Source of the DNA: Linyphia triangularis
Taxonomy: Eukaryota; Arthropoda; Arachnida; Araneae; Linyphiidae
Direction of reading: 5' to 3'
NCBI GenBank assembly: GCA_963978545.1
Contig: OZ021729.1
Coordinates: 85,602,670 to 85,666,669, forward strand
DNA length: 64,000 nt
Part shown: positions 10,472 to 23,300 of the stretch, piece after piece
How the letters are laid out: every line of letters starts with the position of its first letter
Numbering within the stretch: the first letter of the stretch is position 1
Program-made: the position numbers and the translations under genes
Notes under the pieces: generated by a model
Seen by the model: only the letters and a program-made list of their open reading frames with translations
What the model was told of the DNA's origin: nothing
Databases searched by the model: none

Positions 10472-11344
10472 ATGATGAACTTAAAAGCTGACACAAAAGC
10501 CAAACCTCACAGCGCCTCCTTCTCGTCACTCCACACGAACGAATCCTTTCAACACTTCCGTTCTGTCAGCTACTTTGAAGCTGTAACAAATGCCTCGCTC
10601 TCCGGATCTCGCAAGTTGTTTGAAAGACCACGTGTACCCAGCAGCAGTACACCTTGCACACCCAAGAAGATCGAGATCGAGAAATATTCGACGCTGCCCG
10701 TCTCGGTGGGCAACGGCGTCACGTTCCCGTCGAAGAAGACGAGAAGTTCCAGCCTCTCGAGTTTCTTCCGCAAGTTTCGGCCGAAGTTCCACCGGGGTTC
10801 GTCGAATCCGTGGATTGTGATTGAGTTTGCCCCTGGCAATGACGACGATGCTTCTTCCGACAGCGACAGAAGCGACAAATCCATTGAACAGGCAGTGCAG
10901 TCCAAAGCGCAGCATTTTACTTCTCTGAAGGACTTGTATAGTGGCGATGTCTGCAACTGTGCCCTGAGGAAGGACAGCAATGTGAACTCGCTCGACGAAA
11001 GCAAAACGTCTGTGAACTGCCCCTCTTCTAGGCATGGCGGCGATGTTTGCAACTGCCCATTGGGAAAGGACAGTGGGGTCAGGTGCAACGACATTTGCAA
11101 TAGCAAGACGTCCTGCCCGTCTTCTAGGTACAGGTCCGAAAACTCGCTCTTCTTTCGGCTTTCGCCCCGGAGGCGGATCGAGAACTTGAAACACATGCTG
11201 AAGAGCCTTTCTTCGAAGCGAAAGAGGTTCCGGACTTCGAGCTCGATGCACTCGCTAGGCTCGAAATCTTGCGCTTACAAAAGTGAATCGTGCTTGAGGA
11301 CAGATTACAAAATATCCAGTGGTGCTTTTGCGAGCTTTAGTCAG
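10472..11344 (+). CDS. Dlgap: DLGAP coding exon 1 (residues 1-291)
   Basis: This exon encodes a Ser/Lys/Arg-rich, disordered N-terminal region. It carries one GKAP-type repeat (FRSVSYFEAV, residues 29-38), a basic run around SFFRKFRPKFHR, a Ser/Asp-rich acidic stretch (GNDDDASSDSDRSDKS), and two similar Cys-containing motifs, GDVCNCALRKDS and GDVCNCPLGKDS. It ends CAG|GTAGTG in phase 0. The open frame continues 38 codons past the donor into the intron, so an unspliced isoform would end at 11461. The start is the first ATG after an in-frame TGA; a second ATG follows immediately. Confidence 0.8.
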
Positions 11345-14300
11345 GTAGTGGTGGACTTTGAGTCTGCATGGGATGTAGATGACAAACGAAAGCATGGTGT
11401 AGAGTTAGTGGTTGTGTTGATCTGGTTTGTTACTTTATACATGCAAGTTTGTATCCTCTAGTGTAGAATGTGTTATTCCAGTTTTTTCTCCCTTCCTATT
11501 GTAGAATACAATGTTCTTTTGTATAATTGGAATTGTAGCTGCAAAATTTAAGGTGTTGTCACTTATGTTTTAACAATTATTTTTGATTTCAAAGAAAATG
11601 TAACTAAAATTAAATTGCAGGATTGAATATCGTAATGGATGAATGGGAAAATAGTTAAAAAAATGTGGAATTTTTTTTTTCCTATCTAGTAAGCTTTTTT
11701 TTTAGGGGCGAGAGGTCATCAAATTTTTTGTCTAATCTATTTTGTCTGAACCTTTTATAATCAGTTGACCTTTGCAAATATTTTAAAGTGCTATAACTTT
11801 GGTTAGTTTCTACAAAATTATTAAAGTAATCGTGTTTTGCAGTTACATTCTTAATTTATTATAATATCCTACATTTCTACTATCATTTTATGACATATTT
11901 AAATTTTGTCCTGCTTGATGAAGACATTTTAATTTTTTAATACATTTTTGTATACTGTCTGCATGGATTTTTCTCTGAAATTATATTTTTTCTAATAAAC
12001 ATTTTTTGCTACATGTATGTTTCATTCATTTATATTAAAACTGTGATTATTTTGTGAGCATGCATCGCTTTCATTAGTGTTTTGTGACAATTTTTTATGC
12101 ATGGTTTTACTATTACTTTTTAAACATCATTTAAATAAAACGACAAATTATTTTTAAAGAATCAAAAGTATTCGGATTTTTTTTTTTTTTAATATCCAAT
12201 TTTATTTGTTTGAAAAGTTGTAAAATCAGAAGTATCAGTAGGCTGAACTTTTATTATTATGCATATATTTTCTTTCAACATATTATGAAATTAAGACAGC
12301 CGTATAAATGTACACGTTTAAAATATTCTTAATAACATTAATGCTTTAAATTTAGTCAGCCATTGCACTAGCAGGGTTCCCACGGTCATTAAAAGTGCTT
12401 AATATTTTTTATCATGTTTTCAAGGCCTTGAAAGTGCTTAAAGGTCCTTGAAAATGCTTAGAGGGCCTTAAGTCCTTAATTTTTGTGGATGTTGTGTGCC
12501 CAACTGCAAAATTTATAAAAATACAACTCTGATTTGCTATCCCCGCGTGACCACCACTTATCTGCACTGTAACGGAATTCTCTGACATTTGTATTACGTA
12601 TCCATCAACTTGTAACTTTTTTGATAGAATATAGGGTGAACCTACCAGTAATTGACCAGTTAGTGCAAGTTTCTACACATTTAATTTTTTTTCTTAAAAA
12701 ATTATTAACGGAATGTTATGAAAATTTCCCAAAATATCAATTGATTAATGAAGCTCAATAATAAATTAACATGGCGTTCCAGTCCTTTTTACAATTTAAA
12801 ATATCATCAGAATTTCTTACTAAAAGCAATTTTGCCAGTAATTGACCACAGCCATGCTAGTAATTGACCACAGCCATGCTAGTAATTGACCACTTCCATT
12901 TCCAGAATAAAACCAAAAGTTAATTGTTAAATTCTGTTATAAAATGCTCTAATATTCATAAATTAACTATTAAATGAATTAAAAAAAGAAAGTAAAAATA
13001 AATATAATCAATTTTAATCCATGAAAATACAGGAACATCAGTGTAAAATATAGTATGATGGTTTTATAAACTTTAGTTATCAAAGTTAGTTTTACTGGTA
13101 GGTAATTATGCGTATTTTATTCAAAAAATTAAAACAAGAAAATCAAAATAATATAGAAAAGATTATCCAATCCTATACTTTCAATTCTGAATAAATTTAG
13201 ATGAAAAGAATTGAATGTAGAGGATATTATTTCTTGAATAGTTTCAAAATCATCCGTTTTTCTAATGGAAATCATTTTCTTACATTGGCATTTATCCAAT
13301 TACATAGAATAGTTTCTTCTGAGGGTGTAAGAATTGTTGAGGGCTCATTTTTCTAAATTCTGGGGTTTTCCCTCTTAGCTTATTAATCAACGTAGAATGA
13401 GGAATGTTGTATTTTCTGGCAGTTTCTCTTATTTTCCCAATATTTTCTCTTGAAAAAGCGTAGATTTCAAGACCTCTTCGGTGTACTTGAGAAAGGATTT
13501 TTTCCCATCCATGAGTGTTTAATTTTAATGATTTCAGAATTCTTATAGTCTAGGTATATGCTTAAACCTATAAAAAAAACTTTCTTAATGATTTATTTAA
13601 CTCAATTTCTTATCAATATTTAAGTTAATTTTCTACTTTAATTTTTTCCTGTTCATATTAAAAAATATTACTAAATATATATCTTATTCAATTAAGGTGT
13701 GAAAAGTAATTTTGATATTTACAAGGGTGTTAGTGATCTGTAAATTTTCCGGCTTATCTTTGACCAATGCTTTTCTCTGCCAACAGACCATTTGATCGGA
13801 TTTTTTGAATTTTTCAAGAAATAAAACAATTTATAAAATTCTGACAGACATTTTATGTACCAGAGTGTTAGTTTAAATAAAAATTGTAAGTAACCTACAT
13901 AATATTTGTGTAGGGTAAAGTGGAAGTATACTTAAAATTGACTTTTGACCATTTCTTGACTTTTTAAAAAAAAATTATGTTAAGAAAGTAAGCCTAGTAT
14001 ATTTAAAAATGATCTAATGTACACATGCAATAAGAAAATCCATCTTAGAGTTTAAAAATGACCTACTTTTGTATTCTAAAGTTGAAAAATTAATACTTAA
14101 CACCCTTATCGACACCAATTAACTACAATGGTCAATTACTGAAAAAATCAATTTTTCTAGACAAATAGTAAGTGAAGATTGCAATAAAAGCATAAACCTT
14201 TGTTATCACTTTGTTTTTTCCCAGAAAATATGCAAGTAAATAAAAATTTAGTTGTTGACCATTTTGGTCAATTACTAAAATCATAACACTTAGCCTGATC

Positions 14301-17300
14301 AGTAATTGACCATCTGTTTTTCATAATTTGTTTATTAGTTTAAAGAAAAACTACTTGTATATTAATATAAAACAAACATAAATGATCTACATACATTATT
14401 TGTATTAAACCATTTAGGAATTATTCATGTTGATGCTAAAAAATCAAAGAGAAGCTAAACCACCATTCACTAATAGTGTCAGTCACTCATATGAGACCCT
14501 GTGACATACCTTTGTGTTTGTTAATTTTTATCATCCAATTGGAAGCTTGGTTACCCCTATAACTTTTGGCATTGGCTTTAATTAGTTATTGGATATATTT
14601 TAACCAATAAAAATTAGAATACCATCACAACAATTCTTGTTTACTTCCTTTTTGTGTCATTTTGGTCAACTACTGGCATGTGGTCAATTACTGGCGTATC
14701 ACCCTACTTTATTAAAAATTTATATGTAGACATGATGCCTGAAAACAAATTTTCAAAGGTCCTTAAAAACATTATTTAGGTCTTTAAAAGTCGTTGATTT
14801 TCATTTTGTGATTTGAGTGGGAACCCTGACTAGTTGCCAAAATATAGTATTAACTTTTAGTTATTATCAGGGTTCCCACAGTCATTGATAAAAGTGCTTA
14901 ATGTTTTTTAACTAATTTTTCAAGGCCTCAAAAGTACTTGCAAATGCTTAGAGGTCCTTAAAAGTCCTAAATTTTTGTCTTTTATCCGCACTGCACCAAC
15001 ATTTTTTGGTATATTTGTGCTAAGCATGCATCAATTTGTGTATCATTTGGTTCGTATTTGTTGATTGGTGGAGTAGATATGGTATGGTTTTAGTTATACT
15101 CTGTGAGACGAACATGCGGGATGTGTTTACGTTTTTCGAGTCGTAGACCATCATTAAAGTGTTTATAAGATATAATGCAAATTGTGTATGAAAGATTTTG
15201 TTGTAAAGCTGTGGGCAAAGCAGTTTTAAACAGGGTTCCCATGGTCATTAAAAGTGCTTAATCTTTTCGAACTTGTTTTCAAGTCCTTGAAAATGCTTTG
15301 AGGTGCTTAAAAGTCCTTGAAAATGCTTAGAGGTCCTTAAAATTGCTTAATTTTTGCAGATGTTGCGTGGCCAACTGCAAAATTTATAAAAATACAACTC
15401 GGACTTGCTAAACCCTCTTGACCGCCACTTACCTTTACCGAATTTTCCGACATATTTGTATTGCACCAACTTGTAACTTTTTTTTAGCAGAATATACTTT
15501 ATTAAAAATTTATGTATAGACATGATACCTGAAATAAAAATTTCAAAGGTCCTTAAAAATATTAAATAGGTCCTTAAAAGTCATTGATTTTCATTCTGTG
15601 ATTTGAGTGGGAACCCTGTTAAAGTCACACACTTAAAGACCTGATGCATGAAAACAAATTTTCAAAGGATCTTAAAAATATTATTTAAGTTTTTTAACAG
15701 TCCTTGAAAAGTCATTAATTTGCAATCTATGATTTCGGTGGGAACCCTTGATATGTAACTGACTAATTTTCTCTTTCTGTTGTGTAATGTTATAATTACC
15801 ACTTATGTCCTTTTTCAGATTGAACATGGAAGAGCTTCTTCACCTGTATTCCATTTTTGTAGGCCACCTAAACAAGATAATCTGGTAAGAGAAATTAAGT
15901 TTCATTCTTTCACTCTCTCTCCTTCTCATGATAGGGTATATTCTATGCGTCGGAAAGTAATAAATGGTTCGAGAAACGAGGGGATGTATTAAACATAATG
16001 AAAAGTTAATAGGTAGCAATATTAACAAATTAGGTAAAACATCCAAGGAGAAATTATAGCGCGTTCCTAACAGACTGACATGCGATGCACGAATGAATAA
16101 TTTGATTCTTACATTTCGCTGTGCACAAACCGTTAAACTGAAAGGAACAATCCACTGCCAAATGGAAGGGTTGTAAAATGGTGGAGAAAGTGCAAATGGG
16201 CGTTTTATCCTACACTATAGTTGTTAGTTTTCCCATGTTACATAGAAACTGTTTTCAAGCCATTACATCTTTAAATGAATTGTTAAAATGTTGATGTAAT
16301 CTTGAGGGAATCAAATGGTTAAACTTAAATATTCTTCAAGAAAAAACTACTACTAATGTAAAGGAACATACTTCCAAGACCTTACTTGCTCCGAAACCAA
16401 GAAATCCTTAAAAATTATTTCAAAAAGAAAGGGTTATAGCCAGTCTAGTCCAGACTCTACAAAATCTTGAAGATAGTGCATGTATACAAATAAAGTATTT
16501 TTAAAAATCAATAAATTATATGAGGTGATAAAAACCAATCGCTTGTAAAAATTTAAAAAGGTTAGTATGAGGTGGTGAATCTAACAGTGAAGACAATGAG
16601 GGATGACATGTTTTAAAAAGGTGTTGCCTTATTGCATTAAAAGATGGGCATTCTGTTAAAATATGATAAACTGAAAAATTAATATTACACAAGGAACATG
16701 TGGGTGCATCTTCTGCCAGCAGAAGGCGAACATGAGTAAATCGGGTATGACCGATACGGAGTCTTGACAAAATAACTTCTCTCTTCCTATTTGATTGAGA
16801 GAAGGGGAATCCATATATAGTTGGCTGTAAAGTGCGTAGTTTGTTTGTGATCTCTGCGTCCGCCTGCCATGTGCCGAACAGAGCCTTTGCACATATTTTT
16901 AAAGCATCATCAAGACAAAGCACATTGGTCACAGTTCCGGATGCAGCTCGAGCAATAACATCGGAGTGCTCATTACCCATGATAATGACCAGGGAGCCAA
17001 CAAAAGTAAATATGAAAACCTTTGTTTAAAAGTCTGGAATGATGGGTTAAAATTTCCCTAATGAATGGATGATTTTGTGAAAAAGGATTGCCAAGAGCGT
17101 CTAGACAGCTCTTGGAATCCGTGTAAATAATCCACAATTTATATGAGTTTTTTTAAATAAAATCTAGAGCCAGCAGAATGGCACGGGATTCGGCTGAAAA
17201 AATTGAGCAGCTGGGATGTAGCTCTATCGACAAGGTAAAATTGTCGGTAACAGCAGCCGAACCCACGTGGCCCTGGCTTTTTTGAGCCATCAGTAAAAAT

Positions 17301-20300
17301 AAATTTGAAATGAGAAAAATTATTACGATCATAAAAGATACTTTTAAAAACAGTATCAGGGGTTTCAGACTTTTTAAAATTTAAGAAAGTATTAAAAATT
17401 GTAATTTCATGATGATGCCAAGGTGAAATGGGGAAAGTTAGAGGAATAACTCTAAGGTTATCCACCTGATGGAATGAGAGAATGTTTTTAACTCTCAATG
17501 AAAAAGATGTTATAAAAGCTGGTCGTGCATGTTTTTATGTAGCCCTCTTCTTAGTTTGAATGAATAAGCACTTTTTGGTGTTAAATATAGGTTTTCTGCA
17601 GATCCTAAGAACTCTAGTGTTCAATCATGTATTGTAATAATCTGATGCAAAGGTGAAATTTGCTCCCCAAATTTGTTATTTGCGTTCTGTCTGTTTACAA
17701 TTTTAAAAATGTGATAATCATAATTTTCAGTGTTTTTTTTAGTAATATACAGTCAATAATTAATTCTTTTCTTTTTAATGTGCACTCCAGGTGAATGTTT
17801 GGAGTGCAAAGTTTGCACTTGGACAAATAATTTTTAATTCAACTCCGGATTTTAGAACATATAATTTACTTATGCAAAAAATCAATGAATGAAACATATA
17901 AGTAGAATTATTACTAGACTTTTGAAAAACATATGTTTTAAGATTAGCTGTTGTAATAGTTTTGACTTTTGGTTAAACTTTTCTCTTATTTCTTGAATCC
18001 TCATTATCTCTAATTCTAAAGTTGTCCCTTTGCTCCAGACCTTTAATTGTAGTGTTTAATTCTTCTACTTGTTGGTCCTTGGGAATTTGGTCCTCAACCA
18101 CTTCGTTTTTGCTGTCATCACTTTTGGATACAAACTTTCGTAAAAAAAAGATTTTTTTTTTTTTTTAAAAGATAGATAGATTTTTTTTCTTTCAAGACCT
18201 GGATTTTGGATATTTCAATTGCATATGAGTTAAATTTTCCCCCGTTCAAGTGTTATATTATTTGTCGACTTGTGTGTTAGATTTTATCGATGCATCTAAA
18301 AGGAAGAAAAAGTCAAGTAACATCTCTAATACATTTATAATCTTAATTGTGAATAACTTAGAAGTTAACTTGCAGTATTTGTAATACTAACTTGTATGTA
18401 TATTTCATTTAAGTATCCCATGATTCCCCCCCCCCCCCCTTACAAATCTTCTGGACTACCAATTTTTTTTTAAGAAGCAATGTTTAGTTTGTATGTGGGA
18501 TATTAACTTTGATGTAATAATCATTTATTTATAGGGTTTATATCACATTAATTTTCCAAATGCTGTACCCTTGTTCCTTTACTTATACCCTTGTTTATTT
18601 TCTTAAATGAAAAAAAATTCAAAATTTTTGCTGCATGTTAATCATTGTAGATTAGGGTGGGCCGAAAATGGCCCCGACATTTTTCTCTTTCCGAAATCGA
18701 TTTTGGCATAGCACAGAAAAGTTGCCTGATGGGTCAGTTAAAACCTACAAAAAGTTTCAACAATTTTGCTCAATATCCAACTGTACTCCTGCTTTGGAAA
18801 AAGTCATTAAAAGATGAAAAGTGTCATTTGTTTTTCGAAAACTATTTTTAAAATCCGACATTGGCATAGCATGGAATGGTTGCCTAACGGCTCACTTAGA
18901 CTGTATTTTTTTTTTTTTTTAGTTTTTCTCAATATCGGGGAAAGCAGACTTGCGCATGTACGATGTACGCAGGAAACCAGCAGAACTTGCAGTGAATTAA
19001 AATGAAATAGCAATTTTTTTTTTTGAATTGCAAGAAGCGACAATATTAGAAGAAACAATGGTAACTTCGGGAGGCACAGATGTTTAGGCGAAGGTGATTT
19101 AACTTCCACATCTACCCTTTTGCCACCTCTAGGGAGAAGAAATTCCGGTATCTCTCTGAAAAAAAGGGGGGGGGGGGGAGTTGATGGGAAGGTGACTTTC
19201 ACATCACATCTCTTTTTTTTATTACTTCAAGGAAGAATTCCGGTATCTCTTGTGGAGGGGAGGGGGGGGGGGGAGACTGCATTTTCTATTGGATATGGAT
19301 CCTGAACCTGAGAAAACATGTAGTTTCATTTTTTCTCTACTGTAACTTTTTCAATCTGTCTGCTTCCTTGCCGATTTCACACTTGAATTTTTTTTTCTTC
19401 ATTATTCTTCTTGATTTGATATTTTTTTCTTATTTTTCATTGTAATTCGAAAAAGAAATTAAATAAAAAAGAAGGTTTACAAGCAAGAGAAGAAAATATA
19501 ATGCCGAATATGCAAAGGTGAAAGGCTAGGGAAAAATTATTCTACCCATTTCATCAAAGGCATAAAGATGCAAATAGTAGTTCTGAAAAGACTTATTGTG
19601 TATGAACATCAAAATTTGCTTTTGTTTTCTAAATTCAATTAATTTTGTATTAGTTTTAATGAAATGTCGTTAGTAATCTAAAATTATGTTTAAGAGGGAA
19701 TGTTAGTCTCTCCCTGCCCTATTTATAGATATAATGTTTTTTTTTTCTCAAACGCAATTAAGTATTGCTTTGAAGCATATGAAATTTTGTAAAGGCATGA
19801 CATCAGAAATAGAATTTTTTGAAAAATATGAAGGTAAAAAAAACTAGTGTTCTTTTAATATTAATTTTTGGTATCTCCAGGAACAAGAGTTTTACTCAGA
19901 TTATTGATGTTTTTTTCCATCCAATTGCAAGAACAGGATACTATCCAGTTTTTTTTTTTTACTGGAACGTATTTTGTGAAGGAAAAAAAAAATAATTTTG
20001 TGCAAAATTTCCAATTTTATATATTTTGAGCATATGGTTAGGAGTCCATGATATCACTCCCTTGAAACCAACATGTGGGCAAGAGGGATGTTTTCTCCTT
20101 TTGGTATAAAATAAACTTTGCCATTTTATAATTGGTCCGTTTTCAAACTGAAAATATTATGAAAGTTCTAGTTTTTTTTTGTTTTCTTTACATGGTATTT
20201 TATGAAAGGTCCATTTTTTGAACAAGGAATTTTGTGAAGGGTATTTAAATGGACCCAAATTTCCTTCAGTGCAGACCCTTAAAGAGGGTAATATCAAATT

Positions 20301-23300
20301 TGGCAAATTTGACTACTGTATTGTTTTCACACTTGGCCAACAGGTCCAAAGTCGAAATGTGGCTGCTCATTGGTATTTAGCAAACAAATTCTCCAAAGAA
20401 TTCATCCTTCTAATTTATGTTTCAAACAAATATATTACTCCGCCCTTCTACCGCGTATTAACAGTTGTACCATCAAATTCGATGATCATTTGTCTGATCG
20501 ATATTTAGTGCTTCTGTGAAGGCCGTTATCTTTTTCACTATTTTTTTGTGATTTGCATTAGAATTCCGAAACATATGCCCAATGTACTTGCCTTCAGGCT
20601 CCTCTATCAGAGCGCACCCTGTTGTTGACAGAAATTTTGCTCTCTTAGGTTGGAGTGTAAAGAAAGGAATAGAATGAGAGAAAAAAAGTATTAAATGTAT
20701 AAACTTTTTCCTTTATAATTGAATTTCGACAACCGTTTTCACGTCTCTTCAGTTTTATCATGGTAAACTCTGCATTTTATTGACCATTTTAAATTTCTAC
20801 ATTTAATTACCTTAAAAGTATAATTACCTTTTTTTTTTCTCTTGAAAACTGCATAGTAATTAAATTAATATAATTATCATATGTAGTTGGGAAGTAAACT
20901 AATTTATTAGGTAATTTGTAAGGGAAACATCCAATCTGTTATGATCTTGTGACATCCAAGTTCATTTTAAAAGCAAGAGGTTTCGGCTTGATATTGAGCA
21001 AAATAGATGAAACTTTGTGTGTATTCTAACTGACTCATTAGACAACCATTTCATCATATGTCAATGCCGGTTTAAAAAAATTAAAAAAGTAAATTCTCAA
21101 AATAAGGCATTTTTTAAATTTTTTTTTACACTTCTTCAATGCCAGAGGGACGCAGCTAGATATTGAGGAAATTTGATGAAATTTTGTGTGGGTTTTAATT
21201 GGTCCATTAGACAACTTTTCTGCACTGTGCCAAGATTTATTTTTAATTATTTTGTTTGTTCCACCCTATTGTAGATGTGGCCCATCTTGATTATTTGGCG
21301 AGTAAATTTTGCTTTAAATAACATGAGTGATTGTTGCTGCTATTGAAAAGATGCTGAATATTGACTTCATAAAGTATATCGTATAATTGTTTTTGCAGCT
21401 GAGCTTGCGACATTCGGTTGACTGCAGTTATCTTCTTAAAATTCCGAACAGTAGAAGTTCCAATGCGAGTCTTTCATCTGTGCTAGAAGACAGGTAATTA
21501 GAACTCAATTTGATTTTACTCTAAGTTTTCAAAATTTTATTGTACATTTTCTTTTGCACTTGCAAGACATCCACAATTGTTTCATTTTAAATTAACTTAT
21601 AAATAATTTTGTGGTGTGTATAAAATGATTTGATGTGCACACCAATAAACAGTCCAAGTTTGGTTTCTCTATACATTTTACACTACTTTTTAGTTTTGAA
21701 TTTCATTTCCTTAACCTTGTATGTTTTTACTTTTAAAGTACTTACTCAAATATTTTTTTAAAAGCTATTTCAAAGCACACTGTTCCTTTTATGTTATTGC
21801 ATTTGCTCTTGATATTTCAGAAATATGTAGCTACATTGTTAGGAATCCAAACTGAACATATTTTGCATTAGAATACTTGTCTAGACTATAGTAGAAGGTG
21901 TTGATTAACTTTGTAAATAGCAAGCTCTAGGAATGTCGGCAAATTTATAAATTACATAGAGCTTATAAGTATTTTTGTTTGGTCTTCTGTACATCTTTTG
22001 TAAAATAGGATTCATCGAAAGGTTAATTTTAAATGTCTTAAATTGATTTTTACAAGTATTATTTTTGATATCTTGGTTGTGACATTTATAGTTTTGCCAG
22101 GTTTTTTTTTTATATACAAACATTACAAAACTTTCAATTTCCTGTTATTGATATTTTTATTAATATTTAATTATGAAAAAGACTTTTACTGTATCCATTT
22201 TGAAAACAAGTTTGATTCATCTTAATTTTTATATTCGATTCCCTCATACATTTCATACAGCTACTCTGAATACTCTTTAAAATTACTTTTGCATTATCAA
22301 TAATCCTTAAAAAGGTTATCTTAAACACTTTCATAAGTAATTTTCTTCAGTTACAGTTGCTTTAGTTTAAAATCAAACTATTCCTTATTTTTTGAATAAA
22401 AAAAAACACTTGAATCGCTACACACATTATTCTATGAAAAGCATTAAACAAAATCACTTCTCAAAAAGTGTGCCTACTTTTACTCATTGATCATTTCAAA
22501 GTAAGTGTTTGTTTCATGAAAAGAAAATGGATCGACAACCTCCATTTATGGAATCAAATCACCTTGTTAGTTTAGAATTAAATCTGATCATTCATCAATT
22601 ACAATGCTTATCAAACTTCCTCATACTCTGGAAAGCGTAAAAAATACCTCCGGCTAATACTTTCCAAGTTTTCTTGTCAACAAATGCCGTCAGAATTACA
22701 ATTTTTGATTGTAATTTATTAATAATTGACTTGGGTGGAAAGCGAGTGTTCTATATTTACCATAACTTTGTATTTTTGCTAAAGTATTGAAACAGTTAAC
22801 CGTTAAATGGTTAAAAAAATCTATTTAAAAATTGTATTCTGTAATTGTTAATTTTGTTTGCTTAATCATTTTAAGCAATTGCTCTGAAAAGTTTAAAAAT
22901 AACCAATGTCCTAATCCATTTGAGTTTTATTGATCGTTCTGCGAGATAAAAGTTTTTAACTCAAACTATTTTTAACGACAATTTAAGGAGTCTGGGACTC
23001 AAAATGTAAAAAAAAATTCTCAATTTTTTAAAATTTATTATTGTAAAAAATAATACAAATATTTTCAAATAAAATGAGATAAAAATTTTGTTTCTATCAT
23101 TAGTAGAACTTCAGATATTTAAGTTTTTATTGCATGACAACTGCATCTCGGACATGTTATTTTTAAACTTTGAAACTGTTTTTTTAGTGATGACGTTTTG
23201 TCTCTTGAGTTAGAATGGATATAGCTTAAAAAAAACTATTTGTTATAAATCTATGAAACTTTCCACAATTATTTTTCATGTACATTTCTTTAATTTGTCT

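Noticed and set aside
10526..11251. Long - strand open frames (241 and 208 codons) opposite DLGAP exon 1
   Set aside because: They are mirror frames of a GC-richer coding exon. The + strand frame has upstream stop context, splice phase and a family motif; the - strand frames have no recognisable domain.
11345..11461. Extension of DLGAP exon 1 to the stop at 11461
   Set aside because: A CAG|GTAGTG donor at 11344 gives the phase that matches exon 2 and the downstream frame. The extension has hydrophobic, non-family sequence. An intron-retention isoform is still possible.
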